Source of the DNA: Allohahella sp002354735
Lineage (GTDB): Bacteria; Pseudomonadota; Gammaproteobacteria; Pseudomonadales; Oleiphilaceae
DNA length: 64,000 bases
Assembly (NCBI RefSeq): GCF_047946665.1
Contig: NZ_CP172312.1
Coordinates: forward strand, 930,001 to 994,000
Direction: 5' to 3'
Positions within the stretch are counted from its first letter, which is position 1; each line of letters starts with the position of its first letter. The position numbers and the translations under genes are program-made. This document shows, piece by piece, positions 1 to 9,128 of the stretch. The notes under the pieces were generated by a model, which was not told where the DNA came from, searched no databases, and was given only the letters and a program-made list of their open reading frames with translations.

Positions 1-180
1 GCTGAAGGCGAAGCCCTTTTCGGTGACAACCACTGGGACATCAACTTCGACCTGACAAACAACCCAGACCTCGTTCCTGACAACCCAGGTTCAGGCGTAG
101 ACGTACCAGCACCTGCAACACTGGGTCTGCTGGCTCTTGGTGTAGCTGCTCTGAGACTGTCACGTCGCAAGCAAGCATAA
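1..180 (+). CDS. PEP-CTERM-like exported protein, C-terminal fragment
   Basis: The 5' part lies outside the window; 59 residues and the stop are visible in frame 1. The tail has a VPAPAT motif, a hydrophobic stretch (LGLLALGVAALRL) and a basic end (SRRKQA). That is the three-part layout of a PEP-CTERM sorting signal, with Ala in place of Glu. The segment before it (HWDINFDLTNNPDLVPD) closely matches the end of the next gene at 452-1168 (HWDLNFDLNYNEDLVPD), so the two are tandem paralogs. The protein is probably exported and processed at the cell surface by an exosortase encoded elsewhere. Its function is unknown. Confidence 0.8.
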   Translation, partial: AEGEALFGDNHWDINFDLTNNPDLVPDNPGSGVDVPAPATLGLLALGVAALRLSRRKQA

Positions 181-199
181 GATTTCAAAGATTTGCAGA

Positions 200-224
200 A
201 GCCTCCTTCGGGAGGCTTTTTGTT
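200..224 (+). terminator. Rho-independent terminator
   Basis: A 7-bp perfect stem (AGCCTCC / GGAGGCT) around a TTCG tetraloop is followed by a T-rich run. It sits 20 bases after the stop of the partial gene at 1-180. Confidence 0.85.
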
Positions 225-451
225 AAGCGTCGATTATCCGCATCTAGTCACTTCCCCAATTGTCCAGAAAGCATACAGATCGTCTGGCAATGTCTCCGTT
301 CCTACCCTTGTCTATCTTCTAAAGCTGTCGTGAAATCAGTGGGCTATTATTTCTGGCCTGGAAAATGCTTATGACGGTCAGCGACGATCCTTCTCATACC
401 CAACGTCCCCACGTACTCATTCAACACTTGGCTTACACAGGCTGTAAATAA

Positions 452-1168
452 ATGAAGGCTGTAATCTCAAAACGTTTTGCACTGTCGGCTCTGGCGATGA
501 CTTTGTCCATGTCCGTATCGGCTACTGTGATCAGTGGCTACGATGTCACCGATACCGCCAGTAAGGATTGTGGTGGCGCCAGTCATGGCCTGTATACCAA
601 CTCCCTCAAACTGGGTTCCAAGAAGTGCGCAGCGAGATCATATAGCATCGGCAGTGGGTCAACATTTCTGCAGTCAGACGACGGTACAGCACGCCTGACG
701 GGAACCGCTTTGAATCCTTATGGAATCAACGCTGCCTTCGATCTCTTGTTCACCGGCTTTACCGAAAGCTATCCAGTCGTCAAGAAGGGTGGCTCTTCGA
801 ATACCGCTGACTGGAATTTCTATACCGGCATGTCGAGCGATAGCCGTATTACTGTGGATGGCATCGACTACTATGCGCAACTGGTTGCTGCCCCAGGCAA
901 GTCTGGCAAAGCGCCCGTCTTTCAGTTTGGTACGGGTGCCAACGACAAGACCAATGCCTTTGGTGGCTCTGTATGGATGGATATCTATGCCGCCAATGGT
1001 AAGCCGCTGTATACCGGTAGCAAGCACTGGGACCTGAACTTCGATTTGAACTACAACGAAGACCTGGTGCCGGATATCAACGTTCCGACGCCAGCTACGC
1101 TCGGTCTGCTGGTGCTTGGCATAGCAGTGACCTGTCTTTCACGCAGGAAGAACAGCCAAGCTTCTTGA
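452..1168 (+). CDS. PEP-CTERM-like exported protein (paralog of preceding gene)
   Basis: This 238-residue protein has an N-terminal signal peptide (about residues 1-24, ending SMSVSA). Its C-terminal sorting tail has the motif VPTPAT, a hydrophobic helix and SRRK, which is PEP-CTERM-like with Thr replacing Glu. The mature part has two cysteines near residues 40 and 59 and no domain I recognise. It is closely related to the fragment at 1-180, so a tandem duplication is likely. No strong ribosome site precedes the ATG. By analogy with PEP-CTERM proteins it is probably surface-attached or released into the exopolysaccharide matrix; that role is inference. Confidence 0.8.
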   Translation: MKAVISKRFALSALAMTLSMSVSATVISGYDVTDTASKDCGGASHGLYTNSLKLGSKKCAARSYSIGSGSTFLQSDDGTARLTGTALNPYGINAAFDLLFTGFTESYPVVKKGGSSNTADWNFYTGMSSDSRITVDGIDYYAQLVAAPGKSGKAPVFQFGTGANDKTNAFGGSVWMDIYAANGKPLYTGSKHWDLNFDLNYNEDLVPDINVPTPATLGLLVLGIAVTCLSRRKNSQAS

Positions 1169-1224
1169 TACAAAGCGCAGGAAACAGGACAAACTGATCT
1201 CGTACCTGTTTTCTGAAGGCAATA

Positions 1225-1256
1225 AAAAAGGCCCTTCCGCAAGGAAGGGCCTTTTT
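1225..1256. terminator. Bidirectional terminator between convergent genes
   Basis: A long stem (GGCCCTTCC / GGAAGGGCC) with a GCAA loop is flanked by A-run and T-run arms. It can therefore end transcription from 452-1168 on the plus strand and from the protease gene on the minus strand. Confidence 0.9.
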
Positions 1257-1279
1257 GCGTTCTGGTGTGTCAGGTGTCT

Positions 1280-2527
1280 TTAGACGCCTTCCAGACCGAA
1301 GCGCTGATTGTCGCCACCGTTAGCGCTGTACTGCTGAACCGCTGCGCGGTTGTCATCAGACTGGCCGCGAATGTCCAGGTTCTTGTAGCTGGCCTTGTTC
1401 GATACGCGGAAGTGGCTGCCATCGGCAGTGAGCTTCCACTGCTGGCTAGAGCTGCCGTTGCAGTTTTCCTGGATCGCACGAGCACGATCACCGTTGCCAT
1501 CGATAGACAGACACTTGCCTGAGTGACGTGCCTTCAGTGTGAAGTAGCCACCAGAAGTCGCTGAGGCTGTGAAGGCCTGGTTCGAACCACCGTGACATGA
1601 CCACTGGGCGATAGTGGCACCTGAGTAGCTCGCGTTACCGCTTACGTCGATACACTTGCCGCTGTTCTTAGCACGAAGACGGTAGGTCTTGCCGTCGGTG
1701 ATTGACGAAGTCGAGCCAGAGCTGGTGTTGTTAGTTGGTGTCGAAGGCGATGTGGTGGTTGTTGAGCCACTCTTGCTCGCGCGGTAGTTCGAAAGCTCGT
1801 TTCGAACGTTCTGAAGTGCTCGAGCTGCGTCAGCTTCATTCGACTTGCCGGCAGGCACGCCACATGGCTTGCCGTTGCATGACACGTTAGGGTTGGAGAA
1901 CTTGCCAATACGGCTTGTGCCGTAGAGGTGAGCATAGGACATGATAGTGGCGAAGGAGTACTCGACACCGTAGCCCAGCGCGTAGGAGTAGCGCGAGCCG
2001 CTAGTCTTGCCCTGCTTGCGCGAGTGGTCAAGACCCATGTTGTGGCCGAGTTCGTGTGCCATGGTCATCGGGCCGCACTTCGGGCCGACGACACTGTAAG
2101 CATATTGGCTGGACATGGTGACATAACCAATGCCGCAATTGGCCTTGTCGCTCATCATGACGACGAAATCGGCGCCCAGGCTGTCACGCTTGCTGCGAAC
2201 AGAGGAGTCTTTCTGCAGGTTGGTGATGAGGTCAGTCACGCTGCTGCCAGACTCACTGTGATATGAAGTGCCAACCAGGTTGAGCTTGATATCGACTTTC
2301 GAGTTGGCGTAATAGCTGTTGATCTGATTGACCCAGCTGCGTGCAACTGTTGAAGGCTCGCCACCAAGCTGTGATTTTGCGCCGCTATCGTATACCACGA
2401 GCACATCCATTGTTGCTGCCTGTGCTGCAGCTGCTGACGCGAGCATACCAGTGCTGAGAATAGCTGTGAGAAGAGGGCTCGCTGACCGTCGGTGACTCTT
2501 TTGGCTCGTGATGTTCGGGTTGTTCAA
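1280..2527 (-). CDS. Secreted metzincin zinc protease with ricin-type lectin domain
   Basis: The protein is 415 residues long with a signal peptide (about 1-38, ending AAAQA). Residues 158-168 read HELGHNMGLDH, the HExxHxxGxxH zinc site of metzincins, and the Met-turn IMSY follows at 195-198. The catalytic domain resembles bacterial reprolysin-like (M12-type) peptidases. After a Ser/Thr-rich linker (about 255-278), residues 281-415 form a ricin B-type beta-trefoil (GKCIDVSG, GKCLSIDG, QQW-type repeats) expected to bind carbohydrate. The start is TTG at 2527, with AGGAG seven bases upstream. It lies 89 bases after the 309-residue gene and is probably co-transcribed with it. It likely acts outside the cell on protein embedded in polysaccharide. 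Confidence 0.88.
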   Translation of the reverse strand: MNNPNITSQKSHRRSASPLLTAILSTGMLASAAAAQAATMDVLVVYDSGAKSQLGGEPSTVARSWVNQINSYYANSKVDIKLNLVGTSYHSESGSSVTDLITNLQKDSSVRSKRDSLGADFVVMMSDKANCGIGYVTMSSQYAYSVVGPKCGPMTMAHELGHNMGLDHSRKQGKTSGSRYSYALGYGVEYSFATIMSYAHLYGTSRIGKFSNPNVSCNGKPCGVPAGKSNEADAARALQNVRNELSNYRASKSGSTTTTSPSTPTNNTSSGSTSSITDGKTYRLRAKNSGKCIDVSGNASYSGATIAQWSCHGGSNQAFTASATSGGYFTLKARHSGKCLSIDGNGDRARAIQENCNGSSSQQWKLTADGSHFRVSNKASYKNLDIRGQSDDNRAAVQQYSANGGDNQRFGLEGV

Positions 2528-2616
2528 GGTAATTCTCCTATCATCCGTAGTGTTTAGAGGCTGCCCCTCGGGACAGCAGCAAAGTTCTTGAAATGTTTCG
2601 TTCCTGACGCCTGTAA

Positions 2617-3546
2617 TCAGGAATTCTTTTGTTCTGGTGGGTAGACGCGGTCGTCCTCGTCTCCCGGATTGAACAGTGTGCCGGTCGGAACGATCCAGCC
2701 TGCAGCTGCCCGGGACTCGATCATGTATTCGCCGTTTGGCGTGGTGATGCCACCGATGGTGACTGTCTCACCCTGCGTGATCGATACCTGATTTTCTTGT
2801 TCGTAATCCTTTATGCGGCCGAACCAGGTCACTTCACCGGTTTCGCTCACTTCCACGTTGTCCACGACCATTTCCATGCTGCCACTTTCAAAGGACACAG
2901 GCAGTTCCAGCGTGTCGCCAGGGACCAGTGTCTCAATCTTCATCTGATCGACCTTGACGAACTCACGACCGTCGAAACGCTGTTCCGGGGTCAGGTCGAG
3001 CTGGTCACTAGCCTCGGCACTTTCCTGCCATGGGTGCTCTTGGGCCAGGGCTTTCAGAACGGATTCAGGGTCGAAGACCTTGCCGCCGCGACGAGCCTGC
3101 ATTTCGAGCATTCTTGTTTCGAGGCTGGGGTAATCAGAGTTGGTATTGAGGGACTGGTACTGGGATTCTTGTGCGGGGGTAACAGTAAAGCCGTAATTGC
3201 CTGATTCGTCTGCCAGATGCTCCGACTCAAAATCTGTCGGTGCATCGTTCGTCGTCTGGGCCACTGCCCCCTCGAGGCGCTGTGGGGCCGGCTGGACTGG
3301 CGCGTTCATTTGCAGCATGTCCGGCTCAGCTACCGGTGCCACCATTGTGGTGACCGCTTCAGCGGAATCGACAACGGGGAGGGCGACGGTATGGTCGCCA
3401 GTAGGGACAGCATCCACAAGTATTGTAAGGGCTACAACAAAAGCGCCTATTGAACCGGTGGTCGAGACCCAGAACAGTGGTCTGCTGAGAATTCTCTCAG
3501 AAGCGTGATCCCGAGCTGTGCTCAGTTTTCTATTCTGCTGCTTCAT
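2617..3546 (-). CDS. Membrane-anchored exported protein upstream of metzincin, possible split propeptide
   Basis: This 309-residue protein has a basic N-terminus and one hydrophobic segment (about residues 26-46), followed by a long low-complexity acidic region. The C-terminal domain (about 190-300) includes ETLVPGDTLELP, VTIGGITTPNGEYMIESR and AAGWIVPTGTLF. The pattern of a strand, NGEYMIESR and a W-I/V strand resembles the N-terminal propeptide-like region of secreted bacterial metzincins, as judged from memory of such families. Its position directly upstream of the protease on the same strand fits a separately encoded inhibitor or chaperone. That role is inference; no definite family is recognised. 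GGGAGG precedes the ATG at good spacing. Confidence 0.7.
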   Translation of the reverse strand: MKQQNRKLSTARDHASERILSRPLFWVSTTGSIGAFVVALTILVDAVPTGDHTVALPVVDSAEAVTTMVAPVAEPDMLQMNAPVQPAPQRLEGAVAQTTNDAPTDFESEHLADESGNYGFTVTPAQESQYQSLNTNSDYPSLETRMLEMQARRGGKVFDPESVLKALAQEHPWQESAEASDQLDLTPEQRFDGREFVKVDQMKIETLVPGDTLELPVSFESGSMEMVVDNVEVSETGEVTWFGRIKDYEQENQVSITQGETVTIGGITTPNGEYMIESRAAAGWIVPTGTLFNPGDEDDRVYPPEQKNS

Positions 3547-3728
3547 CGCTGTTGCCTCCCGACTTAATCTCTTATCCGTACATGTTCGTAATGTGCGGCA
3601 AGATTAACAGGTGGTAGACAGCGAAAAATCGGCCATTGGGCCTAAACTTGGTAAATCCTACAAAACGGTGTAAACCTTTACATTCATAGGGTATTTAGCC
3701 CATTTACTACACAAAAAGTTACGAGAAC

Positions 3729-4895
3729 TCAGCCCCTGAGGGCCTTCCAGTACAATTTCAGTTCTCGCCAGAAAGGCTGCAAATCCCCGCCACGATTGAC
3801 CTCGTAGCGAGTTCCCGGCTGAAGAATTTTCAGAAACTGTAGTGTCTCGGATATTTTTTGCCGGGATGAATTTTGTCCACGGAGGACGAGATACAGACGG
3901 TCAAAGTCACCCATCAGCCAGCGAAGCCGATTGCCGGTGCGATATTTTTCCGGCCCGCGAGTTTTTCTGCCCATGGTGGCTTCATGCAGCAGGAAAGGAA
4001 AATCCACGCCAGAGTCGATCGCGAGCTGTAGTGATCCCCAGAAGCGCGTATTCACTTCCATTATGTAAGGCGTGCCGTCAGCCGCCACTTTATATTCCAC
4101 CATCGCCACGCCATGCCAGTTGACGGCATCGAGGATGCGTTTGCTCTGTGCCAGCAGGGCAGGATCGGTAGCCACGCTTTCAGAGAGCACGGACACGCCG
4201 CCACTGGGTGGACGCTCACGAACACGGCGATGGGTGAAATGAGCGATGCACTCGCCATGGTCATATAGAAGAAAGACACCGGCGCCGTGACCCTCTATGC
4301 ACTGTTGCACCATGAACGGATGTTGCTGCAGCGCGGGTTCGTTTTTCAGAATTGCCGTTGCTGCCTCGGCATCAGCGGCGTGACGCACCGCCGCGTTGAC
4401 CCACTGACCGTCAATCTGGATGCGCGACAGGGCAGGTTTGATGATCGCCGGATACGCAAATTTCCTGACATCATCGATTGCCGCTGCAGCACTGAAATAC
4501 TGTACACTCTGCGGCGCCGCGACGCCCAGACCGTTACAAAGCGCTACCAATTCAGCCTTGTTGGCAAGCTGCTTGATGGTTGAAAATGGCGCAAGCGGAA
4601 GTCTTGTGTCGGCGAGTTCGTCGCGCCTGGCGAGCAAGGTATATAGCGAGATCTCGGTCACCGGATATAGAACATCGATCGAGTGCTTTTTTATAAGCGC
4701 ATTGATTGACGCGAGAAAGGCGTCCGGATTGGATGGCGAGGCGTAGACTTCGCTTTCCGCGCTATATCGTGATGCACCGGCCAATGTCTCGGCAACGGTA
4801 TCGGCAGTAATCACGCGGATGCCCCGGCTACCGAGAGAGCGGGTAACAGCCAGTGCGCTGCGCTGCTGTGCGTCGAGAACGAGAACGGTTTCCAC
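3729..4895 (-). CDS. ATP-grasp family ligase-like protein
   Basis: The 388-residue protein has a pre-ATP-grasp Rossmann-like N-terminus (VLVLDAQQRSALAVTRSLG). It is followed by an ATP-grasp core with YPAIIKP (148-154), VQQCIEG (196-202) and the metal-binding MEVNTRFWGS (279-288). The enzyme class joins a carboxylate to an amine or thiol through an acyl phosphate. Similar genes are common in exopolysaccharide loci, where substrates are mostly unknown. The start is GTG at 4895, preceded by AAGGA. It is transcribed divergently from the polymerase gene, with only 48 bases between the two starts, so their promoters must overlap. Confidence 0.82.
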   Translation of the reverse strand: METVLVLDAQQRSALAVTRSLGSRGIRVITADTVAETLAGASRYSAESEVYASPSNPDAFLASINALIKKHSIDVLYPVTEISLYTLLARRDELADTRLPLAPFSTIKQLANKAELVALCNGLGVAAPQSVQYFSAAAAIDDVRKFAYPAIIKPALSRIQIDGQWVNAAVRHAADAEAATAILKNEPALQQHPFMVQQCIEGHGAGVFLLYDHGECIAHFTHRRVRERPPSGGVSVLSESVATDPALLAQSKRILDAVNWHGVAMVEYKVAADGTPYIMEVNTRFWGSLQLAIDSGVDFPFLLHEATMGRKTRGPEKYRTGNRLRWLMGDFDRLYLVLRGQNSSRQKISETLQFLKILQPGTRYEVNRGGDLQPFWRELKLYWKALRG

Positions 4896-4943
4896 TACAT
4901 TTTCCTTATTGAGTGCGTTGAGACGTACCGGATTCTAACTGCT

Positions 4944-6389
4944 ATGCGCCAGAATACGACAGCAAACAGATTTAAATCGAAAGTCGCGGTCGCTCAGGGC
5001 GACGATGAGCAAGGTAGTGTCGAGTCACTGGCGAACCTGAGCCCGAAGACGATCTGGCAGTCGGTGCGACGTGAGCATCTGGCGTTCTGGGCGATTTGTG
5101 GGTGGTTGTTTTTTGAATATGTTAAGCCGCAGGCGATATATGGATGGCTTGATTTCATGCCTTGGTCCATGACCTGTATCCTCGCTGCTTTTGTCTTGTC
5201 GTTTGCCAAGGGCGATAAAGCGCCAAATTACAATGGGCTTACAGCTATTCATGCTGGGCTAGTTGCTTTCTTTCTGGTGGTTTTGCTGTCAAGCATTTTT
5301 GCTTACAATAGTGCATATAGCTTCAGCAAAGCTACGGTTATGGGGCAATGGTTCATAGTTTATTATCTCGTTCTCAAAATAGTTAATACTGAGCGTCGTT
5401 TTTTCATCTTCTTTTTACTTTATCTTCTTTGCAATTTTAAAATGTCCCAGCACGGCTTCGTCTCGTGGGTCTCCCGTGGCTTTTCGTTCGCGGATTTCGG
5501 GGTTTCTGGATCTCCTGGGTGGTTTATGAATTCAGGTGAGTTTGCGATGCAAATGTGTGTTTTTCTTCCGCTGAGTATTGCGTTTATTCAGGCCTTTAAG
5601 AATAGATGGTCGAAGTTGCTTTATTATTTCATGCTTTTATTTCCTATTAGTGCATTTAGTTCTATCCTTGCAAGCAGTTCACGAGGAGCGATTCTTGGAC
5701 TGATTGCCATAGGGCTGTCCATTCTTTTTCAAAGAAAGAAAATATTTAAAAGGCTGGCGGTAGTGGTGGTAGCTTTCGGAATAGCTTTTGCGTTTACTCC
5801 GCCGGAATTCAAGGAGCGATTTACCACTGCAGGGGAAGATGACACGTCAACTCTGCGTCTTCATTACTGGGGGATAGCTACTGATATCGGTAATTCCAAT
5901 CCAGTGCTTGGAATTGGTTATTACAATTGGATTCCTTACTTCAAAGCCTATCATTTCGATCCCTCTATAAAGTATAAGCCAGAGGAAGTCCACAGCACCT
6001 ATTTTCAGGCTCTTGCTGAGCTAGGCTACAGTGGTCTGTTACTATTATTTTTGTTTGCATTTTTTACGTGGAGAATTAATCGTTATTCTGTTAAATTAAC
6101 AGCCCCCTTTATAGATGATGAAGTGATAAATTTTTATAACTTAACAGCTAAAGCGTTAAACTACGGGCTCCTCAGCTTGATGGTGACATCGACCTTTATC
6201 TCCGCTTTATACTACCCATTTTTCTGGATTCAGGCCTTGTTGTCGGCCTTGGTGTGTATCTTTGCTACTGTGCGATCCCGACAGCTTTCAAGCTCGGGGA
6301 CGATCGCAGCCCCTTCAAAATTCCTAACGGCTGGCTCACCTCTTCCAGTGAAATCCTTGACTTCTCGCCATGTGCCATCTCGAAGATGA
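4944..6389 (+). CDS. O-antigen ligase / polymerase-like membrane protein (Wzy_C type)
   Basis: This 481-residue protein has about ten membrane segments. A large periplasmic loop near residues 295-360 carries the STLRLHYW, GIGYYNW and HSTYFQALAELG motifs typical of the Wzy_C/O-antigen ligase superfamily. The N-terminal FFEYVKPQAIY segment resembles the O-glycosylation-ligase-like proteins found with exosortase systems. It should polymerise or transfer lipid-linked glycan repeats at the periplasmic face of the inner membrane. The stop overlaps the next start in ATGA (6386-6389). From about 5.2 kb to 6.2 kb the DNA is visibly AT-richer than the flanks, as is common for polysaccharide polymerase genes. 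Confidence 0.85.
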   Translation: MRQNTTANRFKSKVAVAQGDDEQGSVESLANLSPKTIWQSVRREHLAFWAICGWLFFEYVKPQAIYGWLDFMPWSMTCILAAFVLSFAKGDKAPNYNGLTAIHAGLVAFFLVVLLSSIFAYNSAYSFSKATVMGQWFIVYYLVLKIVNTERRFFIFFLLYLLCNFKMSQHGFVSWVSRGFSFADFGVSGSPGWFMNSGEFAMQMCVFLPLSIAFIQAFKNRWSKLLYYFMLLFPISAFSSILASSSRGAILGLIAIGLSILFQRKKIFKRLAVVVVAFGIAFAFTPPEFKERFTTAGEDDTSTLRLHYWGIATDIGNSNPVLGIGYYNWIPYFKAYHFDPSIKYKPEEVHSTYFQALAELGYSGLLLLFLFAFFTWRINRYSVKLTAPFIDDEVINFYNLTAKALNYGLLSLMVTSTFISALYYPFFWIQALLSALVCIFATVRSRQLSSSGTIAAPSKFLTAGSPLPVKSLTSRHVPSRR

Positions 6390-7945
6390 CTTCAGAAGGT
6401 GGTTTGTCACATTCCGTCGGCATAGTAAGGATCGATCAACTAACTGACACCATTGAGGAGCTTCGCCTCACGGTGACCTATTGGCGGCAACAGAAGGCTC
6501 CCCCACTATTTCTGTCAGGTCGTGAGTGGGAACATAGCTGTCGAGCTGGTTTTCATGATCAGAATTATTGTCTTCTCATAATTGTCGTTGCTCATACCCA
6601 AGACTATCTATTAGCTGCCCGTGAGCTTCTTGAAGAAGAAAATATCCCATTCGTGAGTGCGCTACTTGTTCCACATCCTGACGAAATCCCATGGGTTCGG
6701 CAGATTTACTCCCTGTTGCCTGCGTTAGAGGCGGCAGCCGAAAGAGGAGTATTTGATCTTAATCTAAAACACGGCGCGGGCTCAGTGCGATATATGCTGC
6801 ACTCGCCAGCGGCAAGGTCCAGCGCGATCAAGGAGTTACTGCGGCGCTGTTCTGTGGTGCCAAAAGAACAGCTGGCTTTTCATTTCGAGGCGATCGCTCA
6901 GGGATGTGAACTAGCTTTGGGAGCAGAAGTGGCAGAATCCTTCCGGACGTATGCCCACTCTGACATAAGCGTTTCTCTAGACGCTGATGAATTACATTTA
7001 GTTCAAAACCCGTATTCAGTTGCCTCTACCTCTGTTCTAAGTAAAGGGCAGGATGATTTTCACGAAACGTCATTTGGCAAGCTAATTCCAGCATCATGGC
7101 TGAGTTGCTACTTTGAGCGCTGGGGGTTGCTCGGGCCACCGCAGCCCGTAGAGGGACTATTAGATCTTAATCTTTCTGAGCACAAAGCCGTATTCGTTCT
7201 TCACAGTGTTCAGCAGCGGTTGGTGAGCCTCCCTCGCGTCAGCAACGGGATCATACCGTCTCTATCATTGCCGAAAAGTAAAGAGCATGTTGAAGGCCTG
7301 AAGTTACGTCTCTTGCGAGTTAATTCTAGGGCCGCGGACGGGAAGCGAGTTCCTGGTACGCTCAATATTTTTGACCGGTGGGGTGGGAAGCGCGCCCTGT
7401 TGACGCTGTTGAATTCTAATTTCCAATCCTTGGTTGGTCTTTACAACCGCTATAAGGTCGTGCGATTCGAAGAGGTAACACGGGTCGTCTTCTTCTGTAA
7501 AGGCAATATCAATCGAAGTGCGTACGCCGTAGCGCGACTAAAATCGCTCGGCTTCAAGAACACCATTTCATTCGGGGTATCCGCGCGGCCTGGCGACGCT
7601 GCTAGCGTTGAAGCCCTGGAGCGAGCGGCACGAGAGGGCATGTCGCTGCTGGATCATGTTGCCACTTCTCTCAATGACTTTGAAGTTTGCTCAGGAGACT
7701 TGCTTGTTGGCTTTGAGGCGCAGCAGGTACGTCAAGTACAGGCGGTATTTAGTCATGATAGCGGAGCTGTTCAGTATACCTTAGCCGGCCTCTGGAGCGA
7801 CACTTCGTTGGCATTCATTCAGGATCCGATAGTTCGATCACCTGAGTACTTTGAGCTTTGCTTCAATCGTATTTCGCAAGCGGTAGAAGGACTTCAGAAA
7901 AAGCTCTTGTCCTGTAGACCCAATATGGAAGCCGCGACCCGATGA
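6386..7945 (+). CDS. Two-part protein with C-terminal low-molecular-weight tyrosine phosphatase domain
   Basis: I place the start at ATG 6386, because it overlaps the polymerase stop as ATGA; the longer frame from 6254 would run far into that gene. The protein is 519 residues. From about residue 365 it matches low-molecular-weight phosphatases: the loop CKGNINRS carries Cys371 and Arg377 in CX5R spacing, and DPI near the end replaces the usual DPY/DPW general acid. The N-terminal 350 residues are unfamiliar. One stretch (LIIVVAHTQDYLLAARELLEEENIPF) has the rhythm of a NodB deacetylase core but lacks its DDG metal residues. The phosphatase may control a tyrosine kinase of polysaccharide export, as in Wzb/Wzc systems; that is inference. 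It is translationally coupled on both sides. Confidence 0.72.
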   Translation: MTSEGGLSHSVGIVRIDQLTDTIEELRLTVTYWRQQKAPPLFLSGREWEHSCRAGFHDQNYCLLIIVVAHTQDYLLAARELLEEENIPFVSALLVPHPDEIPWVRQIYSLLPALEAAAERGVFDLNLKHGAGSVRYMLHSPAARSSAIKELLRRCSVVPKEQLAFHFEAIAQGCELALGAEVAESFRTYAHSDISVSLDADELHLVQNPYSVASTSVLSKGQDDFHETSFGKLIPASWLSCYFERWGLLGPPQPVEGLLDLNLSEHKAVFVLHSVQQRLVSLPRVSNGIIPSLSLPKSKEHVEGLKLRLLRVNSRAADGKRVPGTLNIFDRWGGKRALLTLLNSNFQSLVGLYNRYKVVRFEEVTRVVFFCKGNINRSAYAVARLKSLGFKNTISFGVSARPGDAASVEALERAAREGMSLLDHVATSLNDFEVCSGDLLVGFEAQQVRQVQAVFSHDSGAVQYTLAGLWSDTSLAFIQDPIVRSPEYFELCFNRISQAVEGLQKKLLSCRPNMEAATR

Positions 7946-9099
7946 AAACACCTGTAGTGTCGGTTGTTCATGTGGTATCCGGTGATCTATGGGGCGGAGC
8001 TGAAAATCTAGTATACCAGCTGGTCAAGCAGCAGATGCTGCGCCCTAACATGCGGGTGAGCGTTGTCATTCTTAACCGCGGTCAGCTTCACCAGGAGCTT
8101 GCCAAGCTTGGGGTTCCGCTTTTGCTTCTTGAAGAGGCAAATAACACGTTTTTCTCTCTTCTAGTCGCCAGTTATCGCTTCGTTAGAGAGTGGAAAGAGC
8201 AAGGAATCCAAGATCATTTCGTTATTCACGGTCATCGTAAAAAAGAAAACTTGATTGCTGCTTTCCTCGCCCTCCGTTTGCGCGCGAAGGCGGTTCGTAC
8301 CCTACACGGAGGAAATGAGCATTCTGGCCCAAAGGCAATTAAGGCTAAGTTGAGCAACTGTCTTGAGTACCTCATTAATAAGCATTTCCTTCAGTGTAAC
8401 GTCGCAGTTTCTAGCGAGCTCCAAACTGCCTTAATTAACGAAGGGTTTGACAACTCCCGTGTAAAAGTAATTGCCAACGGCATCGATTTCGCAAATCTTG
8501 GATTTATGGCAGAAGCTCAGGCTGAAAATTCTCAACGATTGGGGCGGCGAAGCGGCAGGCCATTTGCTGTAGGTATCGTCGGGCGATTGGTGCCAGTAAA
8601 ACGTCACGACATTTTCTTAAAAATCGCGGAACATTTGGCTTCCAAGGGCGAACTCGCAGAATACTACATCGTGGGCGATGGTCCGCTCTACAGCGAACTC
8701 AAAAAAAACATAGAGGAAGCTGGCTTAGCCTCTATAGTACACCTACTAGGATTTCAGCAAAATGTCTATGGGATACTTTGGCAGTTAGATGCTGTTTTGA
8801 TTTTATCCGATCACGAAGGACTGCCGCTTAACCTGTTGGAGGCAATTGGGCTAGGGGTGCCGGTGATCGGACATGCTGTGGGGGGGGTGCGTGAACTCTT
8901 GGCCGATTATCCTGCGATGCTCAGTTACCCACCACTCGAAAACAGTGCAAGTGCCGCATTGCATAGCTTGATACTTGGAGATCCTGAATATCATGCCCAG
9001 TTTGAGGTGTGTCAGCAAAACGTCAAAAGTAAATATAGCATCCAGGCGTGTGAAAAAAGCTATTATTCCTTATACATATCTATCAGTGAAACGAATTAA
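7942..9099 (+). CDS. Glycosyltransferase family 4
   Basis: This 385-residue GT-B fold enzyme has an N-terminal acceptor domain with the GDLWGGAE glycine loop. The C-terminal nucleotide-sugar domain has GRLVPVKRHD, VGDGP and the EGLPLNLLEAIGLGVPVI signature, with the EX7E glutamates. It is expected to add one sugar to a lipid-linked glycan at the cytoplasmic membrane face. The start overlaps the upstream stop (ATGA at 7942-7945), so it belongs to the 4944-10244 operon. Confidence 0.88.
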   Translation: MKTPVVSVVHVVSGDLWGGAENLVYQLVKQQMLRPNMRVSVVILNRGQLHQELAKLGVPLLLLEEANNTFFSLLVASYRFVREWKEQGIQDHFVIHGHRKKENLIAAFLALRLRAKAVRTLHGGNEHSGPKAIKAKLSNCLEYLINKHFLQCNVAVSSELQTALINEGFDNSRVKVIANGIDFANLGFMAEAQAENSQRLGRRSGRPFAVGIVGRLVPVKRHDIFLKIAEHLASKGELAEYYIVGDGPLYSELKKNIEEAGLASIVHLLGFQQNVYGILWQLDAVLILSDHEGLPLNLLEAIGLGVPVIGHAVGGVRELLADYPAMLSYPPLENSASAALHSLILGDPEYHAQFEVCQQNVKSKYSIQACEKSYYSLYISISETN

Positions 9100-9128
9100 C
9101 ATTAAACACCTGAGTTGCGTGCTCCCTT

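Noticed and set aside
6254..6385. Upstream extension of the phosphatase-fusion protein
   Set aside because: It would overlap 130 bases of the polymerase gene; the ATGA overlap at 6386 is a natural start.
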